Position numbers and translations under genes: made by a program | Shown here: one piece after another, positions 12,268 to 25,864 of the stretch | Numbering within the stretch: position 1 is the stretch's first letter | How the letters are laid out: each line of letters starts with the position of its first letter | The notes under the pieces: generated by a model | Databases searched by the model: none | What the model was told of the DNA's origin: nothing | The model's input: the letters and a program-made list of their open reading frames with translations, nothing else | Assembly (NCBI GenBank): GCA_947623455.1 | Contig: OX392534.1 | Location: 12,658,001 to 12,722,000 of the forward strand | Length of the DNA stretch: 64,000 bases | Reading direction: 5' to 3' | Source of the DNA: Mimachlamys varia | Taxonomy: Eukaryota; Mollusca; Bivalvia; Pectinida; Pectinidae

Positions 12268-13284
12268 CTGTAAACAGAAAGGTTAGAGGTCAAAAAAGTT
12301 GGAGCAACAGTATGGGTGATTGACCTAAACGTAAATAGTCAAGCACATCTGTAACCATGATTGATTAGCATTAACGAGATAATTCAAGCGCAACAGTAAT
12401 GGCGATTGGTCCATGTTATAGTCGCTAACCAAGAGGTTGAATTTTTATCCTCAATGTTATGATGGTATTGGTAATGTGATAGGACACTTATTTGCTAAGT
12501 TCGAAACCATAACAGAAAGTAGTACGTGGGCTTTCTTACAAAAGAAAGGAAAGGGAAGTCATTGTACACGTAGATTAAAATCTCTCTCGAATCCATATGA
12601 AGTATTACAATATCATTGGAGGAGGGGGGGTTAAATAATGACTATAAAATGTTATAATTAATTTTCCATTGATTGTATGCAGAATGCGACTTTCTGCTTG
12701 ATTGAGATTTTTTTTCATACCTCTATGAAAAAATATCCGAAATTGGCGCGAAAAATGTGACGTCACAAATTGACGTTGCGTATTGATTTGTAAAAAAGAA
12801 TCCGTTGTTAGATCAGGCAAATTGTACATACACATGTTTTAAAATTGAAAATAAGTTTCAAAAATTAATTATAAGCGTTGATGTCAATTATGTTTTAGTT
12901 TCATAGGGTTATGGAAGAAATTTTGCTTGCAAACTTTTGTAAGAATCCACTACGCGGATGCATACAGTTTGCAAACAATTTTTTTTTCATACCCCAATGA
13001 AACTAAAAACAAAATGTCATCAATGCTTAAATAGAATGGAAACCGAGATTGCTGGAGCAGTGTTTCTGTCATGCTCAGAACGCCCAGGTGAAATGTTATA
13101 CTGATAATCTGTTTACTTAAAACGCCCCCTTCCCTGAACATTTCATATCAATCATACACTTGTAATATACCAAGTGCTGATAATAAGATGCATATATCTA
13201 CTCACTACACCAAGAAAGCGATTGAATGCACTCTCGTGCCTGTATGAATGTCAATAGAATACCGGGACCAATGAACTGTAATCA

Positions 13285-13515
13285 GAGTCTATACACTACA
13301 AAAGTACATGGAGTTTGTGTTAGTGATATACACTACACCAGAACATGGAGTTTGTTTTAGTGCTATACACTACACCAGTACATGGAGTTTGTTTTAGTGC
13401 TAAACACTACACCAGAACATGGAGTTTATTTTAGTGCTATATACACTACACAAGTACATGTAGTTTGTTTTAGTGTTATACACTACAAAAGTACATGTAA
13501 TTCGTTTTAGTGCTA
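13285..13515. repeat. Minisatellite, 37-bp unit
   Basis: About six copies of a unit containing CACTACACCAG and CATGGAGTTTGTTTTAGTGC, with some decay at the right end. It lies in the intron between 21699 and 12267. Confidence 0.85.
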
Positions 13516-13969
13516 GAGACATTTATTAAACGGTTCCTCGTTTCCATTTCATCAACAACCTGCAGATAAATGATTTCATGTTGTTCAAAATAATCATATA
13601 ATGCACATGCAAACTTGTATCCTCACTTGCTAAAAGCAATAAAGCCAAAAATAAGTTTCACTGGGATCATAATAATAACTTATTGTAGCAGTCTGAACGA
13701 ACAGCCTACGTGCATTGTTCAAGAGGACAAAAAGTGACGTTTGTGTGATGTGTGTGTCTGTTGTTATCCATGCATTTTGAATATCCACCAATGAAGACTG
13801 GCGTTACATAACGACTCGGTAGATCTGGCAACAGCGGTCAAGATTCTCAACTATGAGAGTGGTTTTTTATACTTCACAAATTGGAGTTTTTACAAAACAG
13901 TTGGAGAATATTTTTACCTTGTCGTAGCAATACCTAACCCAAAGCCAGTGATTTCTAGATCCCACTTCG

Positions 13970-14200
13970 CGGTCACTTTACACCGAGTAGACAAGCATCT
14001 TCGTGACAAAGCTACAATGCAACATGTGCATAACTACAGTAATGGAGTTATCTCACTTTATGGTCACTATTCACAGTAGCCACCTTGTAATCAAGCGTCT
14101 TCGTGACATAGATAATATGTGCATGACTTGCTTCTAGACTATTCACCTAGAAGTCAAGCGTCTTCGCGACATGGCTAACATGCCCATAACTACGGTAATC
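13970..14200. repeat. Diverged tandem repeat, roughly 90-100 bp
   Basis: Three degraded copies sharing CAAGCGTCTTCGTGACAT and GTGCATAACTAC-type sequence. Confidence 0.55.
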
Positions 14201-14727
14201 ACGTGAGTTCATATGCACTTTTACAGACACTAAATTAATGCAGCAGCTTCTCTCCTCTTCAAAACCCTGACAAAAGACAGGGGATGGAAACAGTAGACCC
14301 GATCTGTCATTCCTGTCTCGCCTCGCAGCACGTGACAGATCTCGCGATAAAACAAATTAAATTGAGTAGTCTTCTTTAAATTAAGTACAGTAAGATCTCA
14401 AGGTATTAAATTGGGACATGTACTTTTAAATGTTTTATTCTCTCGAATTTTTTTTTTTGCTGTTCAAATAATGCGTGTCGCTCAATGTAAGAATGACCAA
14501 ATAAGAACGTCACGTGACAATGTCCATCCATAGGTACCACATTCCGTTTAAGTAAGTTATGACACATGTATACACTCATGATTATGTTTAAGATAATGTA
14601 TGATGGCAATCGAATGCAGCTTACTATTTATCATTGTATGTTACATTAAACAAAATATACAATGATGCATTTATTTTCAAATACGTCATTGGATTCTAAT
14701 ACGAAGCCAGAATCTGACATGCATAAC

Positions 14728-15112
14728 CAGATACGTGCATGAGTGCGGCAGGTTACCCTGAAAACAGTGCGGACACCAGAGACAATACAGGACGGACACG
14801 CTACCACGCACCCCAACAACACAATCAGATACGTGCATGAGTGCGGCAGGTTACCCTGACAACAGTGCGGACACCAGAGACAATTTAGGACGGACACGCA
14901 CCCCAGCACCACAACAACACAATCATATACGTGCATGAGTGCGGCAGGTTACCCTGACAACAGTGCGGACACCAGAGACAATTCAGGACGGACACGCCAC
15001 CACGAACCACAACAACACAATCAGATACGTGCATGAGTGCGGCAGGTTACCCTGACAAAAGTGCGGACACCAGAGACAATACAGGACAGACACGCAACTC
15101 AACACAATCAGC
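14728..15112. repeat. Tandem repeat, 98-bp unit, four copies
   Basis: Each copy begins CAGATACGTGCATGAGTGCG and includes GTGCGGACACCAGAGACAAT. Starts at 14728, 14826, 14924 and 15022 give an exact 98-bp period. The minus-strand ORF across it is not a gene. Confidence 0.9.
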
Positions 15113-17139
15113 GAGGGACAACATAGGAAAAATTGTCAAGTCTGATTGATTGGGCTCTCATAAAGATGTCTCGGGGGTTCCGAATGGTGGTGCGGACGGC
15201 TAGACAAGACGGACGGACCTCAACACACTGTAAGTTTAGTCGTTCTGGGAGAGACGTTGAGTCTTTGTTGATTCATTAGTCAGACCCCGGCTTCTGACAT
15301 AACAGCGACGTCACGCAAAACTTTGATATATCCTCATGTCTATATTTTCTACGACGAGAATCTGTGTAAACCAACTTACACACGGGAAACACCATGCTTA
15401 AATAGTCCGTATTCTGGGTTAATCAGTCATATATGCGAAAATCGGTAATGACTGGGCGTCCGGACAATTCTCTCTACACTTTCATAATGTTCGCGTCAAA
15501 TGCTTTGGTGTTGCGGCAGTTTACATCGTGATAATTTCCAATACAGAGAAGCAAAGCTCATAGTAGTCTTGCAAGCCAGTGCATAAAAGACCCAAGGTCG
15601 AACATTTTTACCCCCCCCCCCCCTCAAAAAAATGAAAACTCTTACAGATACATAAGATAAAAAAACGTGCTTACAAAGTCTGATGGTGGCTGTGTTTGAT
15701 CCTTTTGAGAAAAGCAGGGCGTTATGTTTGATTAAGGCTACCATTATATAATATACGAGATGTGGAAGCTGTTTGATCGTTGTAATGAGTGTTATAACAG
15801 TATTTTTAACATTATTACAACACGTCCCACATCAACCTACATGTAAGCAAGGAAGTGAACTTCGAGGAAGATTAGTGGGGAAATACAGGCCGTAGTTTGT
15901 CGACAGTTTCCTGAGAGAGAAATGGACAGTAGAACGACAAGCATTTCAGAGATCCCCGTCTTCAAGCGTCCCCATAACTCAGATCAGACTAATAAGAAGT
16001 AAAATACTGACTCTTTCATGTCCAGAGTAGTTAGATAAGGAAATTCCAACCGAGAAATTTTCAAATTTGGTAAATTCCGCGGCTTTGCCAAGGGTATTGC
16101 CAAATTCGAAAACTCGGAGATTGTTATTGTCCATGTTACACCTTTGATCATTAAAGTGTACAAACTACCAAAATAAGCTCGAAAATCATAAAACTTCGTT
16201 TAGATTGGCTTCCATTTTGAAAATATCAACTTTCCTTTAACGTTTTGGCGAAACGAATCGGTCATCAAGATTAAGCCTACCCAATATTTGCAAATAATGT
16301 TTGCTTTAAAAAAGCCAATCTTTTTAACGTGCGATAAATATTGCGTGAAAGGTTTCCATTTCATCACATCGCCTCCGTCGCATTGCAGTATGGGTGTCCG
16401 TGACGTCACGTCATTGACCAGCCTTTGTGACGTCACGTCACGTGAAATGGGGTGTAGACTTTTCCTACGCCCCTTTCTTACCCTGGACAGCTGTATGTTA
16501 TATATACACGGAAATGAGAGAAAAGACAATCTGATCTATTTTTACCTCTGACAGATCATGTTTATGCAAAGTCTTGTCAATTCGGTGGACACAGCTTCTA
16601 TGACTAAGAAAAGCTGGAATGCAATTCTTTGTAAAAGTTATCCTCCTTCCTTGTTTTATTTTAATTTTGTTGGTTCAAGCAGCTGTAGTTTGCAATAATA
16701 ACTATGCAATAAAGATGATTCAAATCATAATTTTATGTACGTAATGACAGACTATCGCCAGGTGATGTGCTAGGACAACACGGGCGAGTGACGTCATCAC
16801 ATTGACATGCAGACACCGACCATTGTATGCAGCGTGTGCAAATAAATTGTAATAAATGTCCATGAAATGAGATGGAATTAATTGTAAAATTATTCCAAAC
16901 TAAGGTGTTAATTAGACGACACCTGGGCCGCCTCAGATATATACGTCTGCTGCTGTCTAACGCCGTGGGCACGCTTGTGACGTCACGAAGGCATATCTTA
17001 AAAGTGTAACGGTCCCTGCATTTAGTCAAATACTGGCTATTAAACTGGAATAATTATACAACGAAAGTAAAAGGCTGATAATAAAATTGAAAATTTCATC
17101 ATTCATCATTAACACTGGGAGAATTGTTTTCAATTCAAA
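15113..17139. other. Intronic sequence
   Basis: Part of the 9.4-kb intron. Holds a C tract (15610-15622) and the CRE-like cluster near 16.4 kb, plus single TGACGTCA sites near 16790 and 16979. No exon recognised on either strand. Confidence 0.55.
16398..16443. promoter_or_regulatory. Clustered CRE-like palindromes
   Basis: Two TGACGTCA palindromes, each extended by a further CGTCA half-site, lie within about 45 bp; the second runs into CACGTG. They are in the intron between 21699 and 12267, so an intronic regulatory element or transposon-borne sites are both possible. Confidence 0.3.
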
Positions 17140-17211
17140 GCCAAGTGTGGTAGTGGTGGTGGTGGTGGTGGTGGTGGTGGTGGTGGTGAGGAGGGGGGGG
17201 GGGGGGGGGGT
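17140..17211. repeat. (GTG)n microsatellite followed by a G tract
   Basis: A run of GTG triplets is followed by an almost uninterrupted G run. The minus-strand poly-Thr ORF here is an artefact. Confidence 0.9.
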
Positions 17212-17434
17212 CAAATAAAAAAATCAAAATAATTAAAGAGACGTCTGCTGGTGTTTCATTCGGACTTCCTTCATATGTTATCGTATCGAAGAACTTTTTT
17301 CATACCGATGTACACAGAGAAAACTTTTATTCAAATAAATGTTTCGTAATACCACTTCACCTCATTCAACCCTGTTTCAGTCTATTCCAACATTTCGCAT
17401 TAGAAGAATTTAAATATGTCTTCAGGGGTGAATG

Positions 17435-19330
17435 AGTCCACACGTGATCACAGGTGTATGTCACAGCTGATCACGGGTGTATGTTACAGCTGATCACAGG
17501 TGTATGTCACAGCTGATCACAGGTGTATGTCACAGCTGATCACAGGTGTATGTTACAGCTGATCACGGGTGTATGTTACAGCTGATCACAGGTGTATGTC
17601 ACAGCTGATCACAGGTGTATGTCACAGCTGATCACAGGTGTATGTTACAGCTGATCACAGGTGTATGTTACAGATTATCACAGGTGTATATTACAGCTGA
17701 TCACACGTGTATGTTACAGATGATCACAGGTGTATATTACAGCTGATCACACGTGTATGTTACAGATGATCACAGGTGTATATTACAGCTGATCACACGT
17801 GTATGTTACAGCTGATCACAGGTGTATGTTACAGCTGATCACACGTGTATGTTACAGCTGATCACAGGTGTATGTTACAGATTATCACGGGTGTATGTTA
17901 CAGCTGATCACAGGTGTATGTTATAGCTGATCACAGGTGTATGTTACAGCTGATCACAGGTGTGTATTACAGCTGATCACAGGTGTATGTTACAGCTGAT
18001 CACAGGTGTATGTTACAGCTGATCACAGGTGTATGTTACAGCTGATCACAGGTGTATGTTACAGCTGATCACAGGTGTATGTTACAGCTGATCACAGGTG
18101 TATGTTACAGCTGATCACAGGTGTATGTTACAGCTGATCACAGGTGTATGTTATAGCTGATCACAGGTGTATGTTACAGCTGATCACAGGTGTGTATTAC
18201 AGCTGATCACAGGTGTATGTTACAGCTGATCACAGGTGTATGTTACAGCTGATCACAGGTGTATGTTACAGCTGATCACAGGTGTATGTTACAGCTGATC
18301 ACGGGTGTATGTTACAGCTGATCACGGGTGTATGTTACAGCTGACCACGGGTGTATGTTACAGATTATCACGGGTGTATGTTACAGCTGATCACAGGTGT
18401 ATGTTATAGCTGATCACAGGTGTATGTTACAGCTGATCACAGGTGTGTATTACAGCTGATCACAGGTGTATGTTACAGATTATCACGGGTGTATGTTACA
18501 GCTGATCACAGGTGTATGTTATAGCTGATCACAGGTGTATGTTACAGCTGATCACAGGTGTATGTTACAGCTGACCACGGGTGTATGTTACAGATTATCA
18601 CGGGTGTATGTTACAGCTGATCACAGGTGTATGTTATAGCTGATCACAGGTGTATGTTACAGCTGATCACAGGTGTATGTTTCAGCTGATCACAGGTGTA
18701 TGCTACAGCTGATCAAAGGTGTGTGTTACAGCTGATCACAGGTGTGTGTTACAGCTGATCACAGGTGTGTGTTACAGCTGATCACAGGTGTATGTTACAG
18801 CTGATCACAGGTGTGTGTTACAGTTGAGCACATGTGTGTGTTACAGCTGATCACAGGTGTGTGTTACAGCTGATCACAGGTGTGTGTTACAGCTGATCAC
18901 AGGTGTGTGTTACAGCTGATCACAGGTGTGTGTTACAGCTGATCACAGGTGTATGTTACAGCTGATCACGGGTGTATGTTACAGCTGATCACGGGTGTAT
19001 GTTACAGCTGATCACGGGTGTATGTTACAGCTGATCACAGGTGTGTGTTACAGCTGATCACAGGTGTGTGTTACAGCTGATCACAGGTGTGTGTTACAGC
19101 TGATCACAGGTGTGTGTTACAGCTGATCACAGGTGTGTGTTACAGCTGATCACAGGTGTGTGTTACAGCTGATCACAGGTGTGTGTTACAGCTGATCACA
19201 GGTGTGTGTTACAGGTGATCACAGGTGTGTGTTATAGCTGATCACAGGTGTGTGTTACAGCTGATCACAGGTGTGTGTTATAGCTGATCACAGGTGTATG
19301 TTACACCAGATCACAGGTGTATGTTACAGC
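17435..19330. repeat. Minisatellite, 23-bp unit, in intron 2
   Basis: About 82 copies of a unit containing CAGCTGATCACAGGTG. Each standard unit carries two E-box hexamers (CAGCTG and CAGGTG) and the palindrome TGATCA. Sub-blocks differ in TATGTTA versus TGTGTTA, showing block-wise expansion. It lies in the 9.4-kb intron. Confidence 0.95.
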
Positions 19331-19961
19331 TGTTTTTGGACCTACATTAAGTGTCTAAGAGTGAGTTTACACTTTTTTGTGGGGGTTCAGATCAATATTC
19401 GTTTAAAGCATCATCAATGTTCATATATACTGAAATATTGGTACACTCCTGGTGACTTTATTGCATCCAAATTCACACTGCTGTTTGTTGTAGGAAAGAA
19501 GGTTTCGTACTGTTTGAAAGATGTATAACTTTCCTTTTAAACATATCTGATATGTACATCATATTCTCTCCTTCATTAACGCGATTTCCATTTCCAGGAT
19601 TCCAGGTTTTTTGCAGTCATCTTGTCATTTTTATAATAATGAGGTTGACGCAAGTCACGTGCTGGACATTCAGTGCCGTTGGCTGGTGTATTTCGGAACA
19701 TTTCGTGGTTTACTATCGAAGGAGACACAAGAGTGACCACTACCACGGACTGTGAAAAACTTTGAAAGAAAAGGGATATCATTATACAGTAAATGTATAT
19801 TGTTTAGTGTCAATTAAGCATAATATTAACAATCAATTTTATATATCGATTACTGATAATTTAATACATTGTCTGCTGTATTTTAAGTATATTGTTTACT
19901 GTCAATAAGTTCAATTGTGTAGTGTCCGTTCTCATTTTGAGAGTTTGATGTTTACTTGGAT

Positions 19962-20077
19962 GTGAGAAAGATTTACATGGCGGGTGTCATCGATGAAGCA
20001 GAAGACGCTTACTCTTCCGGAACACCTGGTCTTATAACTTGTACTTTTACAAGAGTCTCCATGTAAATCTTTTTCAT
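19962..20077. repeat. Short inverted repeat pair
   Basis: AAAGATTTACATGG and its complement CCATGTAAATCTTT bound about 116 bp. The interior (GAAGACGCTTACTCTTCC) is more GC-rich than its surroundings. Possibly a small MITE, in the intron between 21699 and 12267. Confidence 0.45.
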
Positions 20078-21698
20078 ATTTTGCCCCTGGTTTAATCGAT
20101 TTTGAGTTTGGATTATGGTTTTGTTAACGCTTCGGTATTCTCTTATTTATTGTCAATTTAGTACATGTATATTGCTAACTGTCAATTTACAAATGTAATA
20201 CATTCATGGAAATTGCTTATTATCAATCTAATATATTTTTTTATTTGTTGACTAAATTAAGTATACAAGTATGAGATTGTAATTTACAATTGAGAACGAT
20301 TTTAATGGTGTTTAATGTATATAAATGATTTTAAAGGCCTGAAGGTTAGTGCAAACAGTTCAAAGAAAATTTAATCCAGCCAATGAGAACAATAGCGAAA
20401 GGTTGTTATTTGATTAAAGTACAAAGGAAAAACTAACTTGATAATGTAAGTAAAATTGGATTATATGACCGTACATATTTCTGAGGGCTAGCTTCACGCC
20501 GTATATTAGCGGAGATGTGTATTGGCGGTAACATCCGGGCAGTGTCTGTTGGGATGACGACCTCTCCCCTGGGCCACTAATCACCTGCTAGGTCGGTAAG
20601 TAGTACGGTAAGAGTGACAGGGGTAGCCTTTTAAGGTCATCAGTACGACAAGTAGGATACGCCGTGTTACACACGCAAATGGGTGATTAATTAATCCGCC
20701 TAACAATTAAAATATGACTTAAAGTTTCGTAAATGAGCCCACGCCATCTGTCGGCGGTACTTTCATCGTAATGGGCAACACCGCTCGTAGTTGTTACCTG
20801 GCAGTCTGAAGGGACGCTTCAGGTGCTAATCTCCTATGTTTAATGACGTTGTTAAAAACATCTCGTAAGTTATTGGCAAAAGGTGAAAGACGCCACCAAT
20901 GATCTGATAAAGTAACAAAGTAACTGTACAATCGCCGGGTGCGTTCGACAGACCCCTCAGTGGAGCGTGCAGTGCCCGAACCACCAAGCGTGCAGGTGTT
21001 CTGAGATACAAATTATGATATAAGGCAGCGCATCAGCCTTCTATTCATTAAAACGGGAAATATCATTTTATACAGGAATTCTTTATTCATGATAGAGTAT
21101 TCATGTAATTTCCTACGTCGTACCAGTATATACATAAAAGCCCCGGGGATCCAGTTTCAATCGAGTTCTCCCTAAGACGTTTCACTATAAAACCCCGAGT
21201 ATGCACTCCACGACGCGAGTGGAAGATTTTTATTGGAATGCCAACGTAAAGGAAAGTGATCTTATCGGCGCTTAAACAATAATATTTTAATTTCTTTTGA
21301 ATTAGTCTAAACTTATTACATGGTTATATCATTAAGATGATGGGCCAATATCTCCGCCATGTTGTCCATCGCCATCGCGGAATGCTTCTTTCATTCACTC
21401 AAACTAACACACGGTAAATAAACAAGGTAATTTTATACTTGTTGGTCTGACAACACGAAACTTCGAAACGGTCGCTCTCGCTTGTGAAACATTGCACCCA
21501 CTTAAAACATTTTTGCTCTAGATTAAAAAACATTAAAAGCAATCGCTCGTATGACCAGGATTTTTCAGGTGGCGTTCTGTCCATAGTGTTTGTTAGCCGA
21601 TTATGTTTTTGTTATTTTATAAAATGAAGAAATGTTAATCAAGATAATAACTCTCTTCTGAAACAGACACTTGAATATGAACAATATTGATTACTTAC

Positions 21699-21855
21699 GT
21701 GCAGAATGAGCGTAGCAACTCGACGTTGACCCCAGAAAAGAGGGCGTGGTCACTTTCCTGGAGACTGTGAAGCTGAGTTCGATAATCTTTAAAACAGTTG
21801 GACGCGGCAGTTTTCACATACTGTGGACACCCCGTACCACCAACTTGTGACGCCA
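21699..21855 (-). CDS. Exon 2: cysteine repeat 1 of the GPI-anchored protein
   Basis: First confidently placed exon, 157 nt. Acceptor: minus strand TTCTTCTCTCTGTTGTAG before 21855, entered in phase 1. Donor: GTAAGT after 21699, left in phase 2, matching the exon at 12113-12267. It encodes ASQVGGTGCPQYVKTAASNC, then a helix-like stretch ending LLRSFC, i.e. C-x10-C-x30-C. A phase-1 entry is typical after a signal-peptide exon, so one upstream exon is expected. Alternatively translation could start at an in-frame Met upstream of the acceptor (MSIIDNVLLSVVVASQ), which looks like a weak signal peptide and would make this the first coding exon. The strong polypyrimidine acceptor favours splicing. 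The intron downstream is 9.4 kb and carries the 23-bp minisatellite. Confidence 0.82.
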
Positions 21856-24800
21856 CTACAACAGAGAGAAGAACATTGTCAATTATACTCATGTACATTG
21901 TATTGTAAATAAACTTTGATTTACATGCACATTGTATCATCCTTGTCTCCTCTACATCTCTTAGATTTTTGAAATTGAAAGTTAAGGTCGGTAGAATCTA
22001 GTTTTCTTTATGGAAAATTGTCATTTGATTTTCAATACAAAAATAATATCGAATTTGAGTTCGGGCTGATTTCAACGTACACATACACAAATGAAGCGTT
22101 CAGTTTGTACCGACACAAATAGGTACATGATGTATGTAGAATTTTATTATTTTTATGATCAAATAGATATGAAGATATGTATCTTTTTTGTATTTTACTG
22201 TTTGTAGACCAGAAGGACCAGACAGATGTGAAGAGTTTGTTCTACCGTGAATGTACACATGCGCAGTAACAATGATATATACAAGTCCACGTCACTCGGG
22301 TGTTTTAACTGTTCGTGGTCGGAGAAGCAGCCGACATCTGCGTCTCCTAGGCCGTTATCATACAGAGCCAGTACAATTATAACAGAAATATATTAATGTT
22401 CGATACATCAGCCATTCCTACGTCCCCACGGGAACCTGCATATCTACAAATATAAATTGCTTCGAGCGAAAAGAAACGAGCCAGCAAATGAAACGTCACT
22501 GAAAAAAAAGGTTTTGAAGGAAAGACCAGCAGCATGCCACGGCGCGGTGTGCGAGATACGCTAGGAAAACACAGCGATACGTAGATTAAAAGAATTTCAA
22601 ATATTTCAAGGAGCCGATCTCGATTCCAGAAGATGACAGGTCGTCATATTGCTCGAGCTGGTGGCGAGCTGTGCGCGTGACAGACAGTTTAATCTCCCGA
22701 CAGACCCTTTACTCGCACATACGTACGTAAAGATTTTCTCACCAAGGCAAAACGCTGGATTATTTTTTGCGATTACCAGGTCGTATCCCCGACAGCAATA
22801 CAGTGTTAGGGCCATTTCCGTCGCATGACAGAAAAACTGAACATAAAACCAATTCCACCAAAATGCTTAAATTCGGCCAGGAGTACAAAAGATCAACGAC
22901 AGCATTTTCTTGGAAGAGCAGCAGAGTTGTTAAGTAGAAGTGATCCGATTTGTTTAATCATTGTTCATTCGGCAATCAGTTCAATAATTGCAAAGGTCTG
23001 TTACGTAAAGATTCAATATCTACAGACCTACATAAAGGGTTTATACGACCAATCATCCCGTAAATCCTAACGGTCGGCCGACCGGGATGCGACTGTCGCG
23101 GGATAACTATTGCCTATGACTCCGGCTACACCAATGAACAGCCATTCCGCAATCGATGTCAACACACTCACTTACAAGGTAATAAAACCAAACCCAGAGT
23201 TAAATAAAACGGAGAAAACGTCTATATCCGACTCTGAAAATGTTTGTAAAGTAATAAACTGTAGAATTTATTCCCAACCGATTGATTTTGTTCGACTTCT
23301 ATAGGGACGGGGAGAATGAGACCCGGCTGATACAAGCGCCACCTGCCGAGCAGGACTAGCAGCCTGTGGTAAAGCGCAGTTACCCCTCTCTTTAACGGGC
23401 ACCGTTTGCTGTTCGTGAATGACTTTAATCCGCTCGATTAAATATCGACTTGGACATAAACATAACAGAAAACACCAAACTAATTTCTCTTCAATCTAAA
23501 TCTAGATATTTACCGATAAGCAATAAATATACATGTACATATACGTAATAGCGTGTAGGTGATTTCGGCCTTTCGAATTATATTTGCTTTTTACGTGTCT
23601 CATGTTATTTGGGACGTTCGAATTGATCAAACGAAACCGCATCCAGCAGTTATTTAAGAATCTTGCTAAAAAATTTTCACAGGGTATTATCGGTTCCATA
23701 AAAATGAAACCCAAACCGCTATTTTTTAAGGTAAAACTATGTTACTAGTAGATATATGAAGCAGACGGACCTCATTCGATCTGCAGTACAGTAGTTTTAT
23801 GTACATACATTTGTCACACTGGTCCGTGTAACAGATGAGGTCGTATCATGAATATTGATAGATACATTAAATATCTATATTTAAAATCAAAACAAAATTG
23901 AATGTAATTGTCGTGTCTTCTACGATTTCGATTTCCGTCAGGAAAATATTTAACGCCAATGAGAGTTCCGGGGAAAAAACGAAAAAAGTACGATGCGAAC
24001 AGAATTGTATTAAAAGTTCATCTTGAAAATGGAATTATATTTCTATCAACTTAAGTATTTTTGTAAGAATATTGCAAGATTCCTCTCTTTAGAGAATAAG
24101 GGACAATATACAAAATGTCAGTTTGTACAGATGTGTATGTACCACTGAGAACTACTGGCAGTATGTATGTAAACAAACTTTTATCGTCACAAGCTGACAG
24201 GTTGCATGCCAGGATTTGAAGTGGAAAAGTAAAGATGAAGGTGTGTATGTGTACCAAGCCTCATAGTTTTAGTCCGTAGCATTTACGATATACCTAACAA
24301 AATATCAAAGTTATGTAGCCCACTTCCAGTACATATCCCAGGAGAACATAGTCTTATACAGGCGAGCTGTTGGGTACGCAAAGATACGTGAACCTCAATC
24401 TGACTAAAATACAGCTTTTCAATACAAAACCGTATTGAAGGGCTGAAGTTTAATCAGATCGCGTGAACATTGTCCATTTGCGGGTTCTAAGTTCGAACCT
24501 CGACCAGCGTGTGATATTTCCCACCGTCACTCTCACTTTTCTGCCGAGAACTACCATCACAACATAATATACGGAAGTTAACAAATGTGTTCACAGATAA
24601 TGGAATTTTATGAGATTCCTGTAAATTGCATTATTCTTCAAATATAACATGGGAGAATCGATTTGTTTCTCAAAAGAACATAGACATCAGTTTCCTCAAG
24701 ACCTCGCGTATACGTGAAGATGTTTATCTCGATAAACTGTTATTTATTCGAACGATAGCCGTCGATCCATACGGCGCTTTACTCCAGTGTAGACCATAAA

Positions 24801-25864
24801 TACGGGAGGCATCGTGATTGTAATAATCTTGTATTGTACAAATTCCCATCGTAAAGTGGGCACGCTTGATGCAGACCAGCGACCTAGGGGTAATACGTCA
24901 AACCAAATAGTGTTTAATGTAGGGGCTTGCTCGAGATTCCTATCTGTATATATGCAACATTCACGGTTCCTCTACACAGGGGCTTGTATGACATTCCAAT
25001 CAGTATACTGTACGTCGAAGACCTTTCAATCCCCTATGCAGAATCCTCTAAGCGGCACAAACAAACAATCAAAATTATTTTGTCAATGTCCATGTTAGTT
25101 GGATTGTAAGTTTATGTACCAACTGGATTTTTTTAATGAAACGGTTTCCATGGCGACAGACTGACATTAGATGATCCTGCCCGACCCTGATTTACAACGT
25201 GTGGACACGGAGGAGGGGCACGAGACGCTGATAGACGCGGTCCATCCATAACTCGACCCCTGCCGGCGATGTCTACTACCAGCGCGCCTCCCACTTCCCG
25301 CCGTTCCTGTAATGCCCGTGCGTCACGCGAGACTTTGACAAAAAAACTCTACTTCTGTCGGCATAAAACACTCAACACTAAGATCCCCGGGGAGCCAAGA
25401 TATCCTAAACGGGGATTCCGGTCGTGTTGGAGTCTTTTTCAGTACACCATCCCAGTGTAATTTCGACGTAATGTTTAGCCACCTTCCCGTTACGGAACGA
25501 CACTAAAAGGCCCGCAGTCACAAGTTGGCTGATTTACGGAGCGTCAAAAGACACAATCTTGCATTTAACCCCGCCAGCTATGTGATAAGATGGGACTGAT
25601 TTACTTCCAAACATGTTTTAGGCTAATTTCTTCAAAGCATGTTGTCCAGTGGAAAATTGAGTTTGCCGATAATTGCCGAGGAGGAATGTTTCTAAGAAAG
25701 TACTGAGCACCAGTCGCCGGCCCGTCTTACAGGTGTGATATGACACAGACTAATGCGTCATTATCCCGGTCCCATACCCCAGGAGAGCCGTTCAGCGCGA
25801 GCACCGACTAGACGAACCTCATCAACATGTCATCAGACGTGAGGTTGTGACGACGGCACTAACT
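21856..25864. other. Upstream or first-intron region of the cysteine-repeat gene
   Basis: Expected to hold intron 1 or the promoter. No signal-peptide exon with an ATG and a phase-1 donor was found here. A degenerate tRNA-like fragment lies at 24470-24540. The region around 25150-25470 is more GC-rich, but no exon could be supported. Confidence 0.5.
24470..24540 (+). mobile_element. Degenerate tRNA-like fragment
   Basis: A B-box-like GTTCGAACCTCG occurs inside a tRNA-like context, with only a poor A-box upstream. Probably an old SINE head. Confidence 0.3.

Noticed and set aside
17435..19330. Possible CRISPR array or telomere-like repeat
   Set aside because: 23-bp units are contiguous with no spacers, and the unit is unlike TTAGGG-type telomeres.
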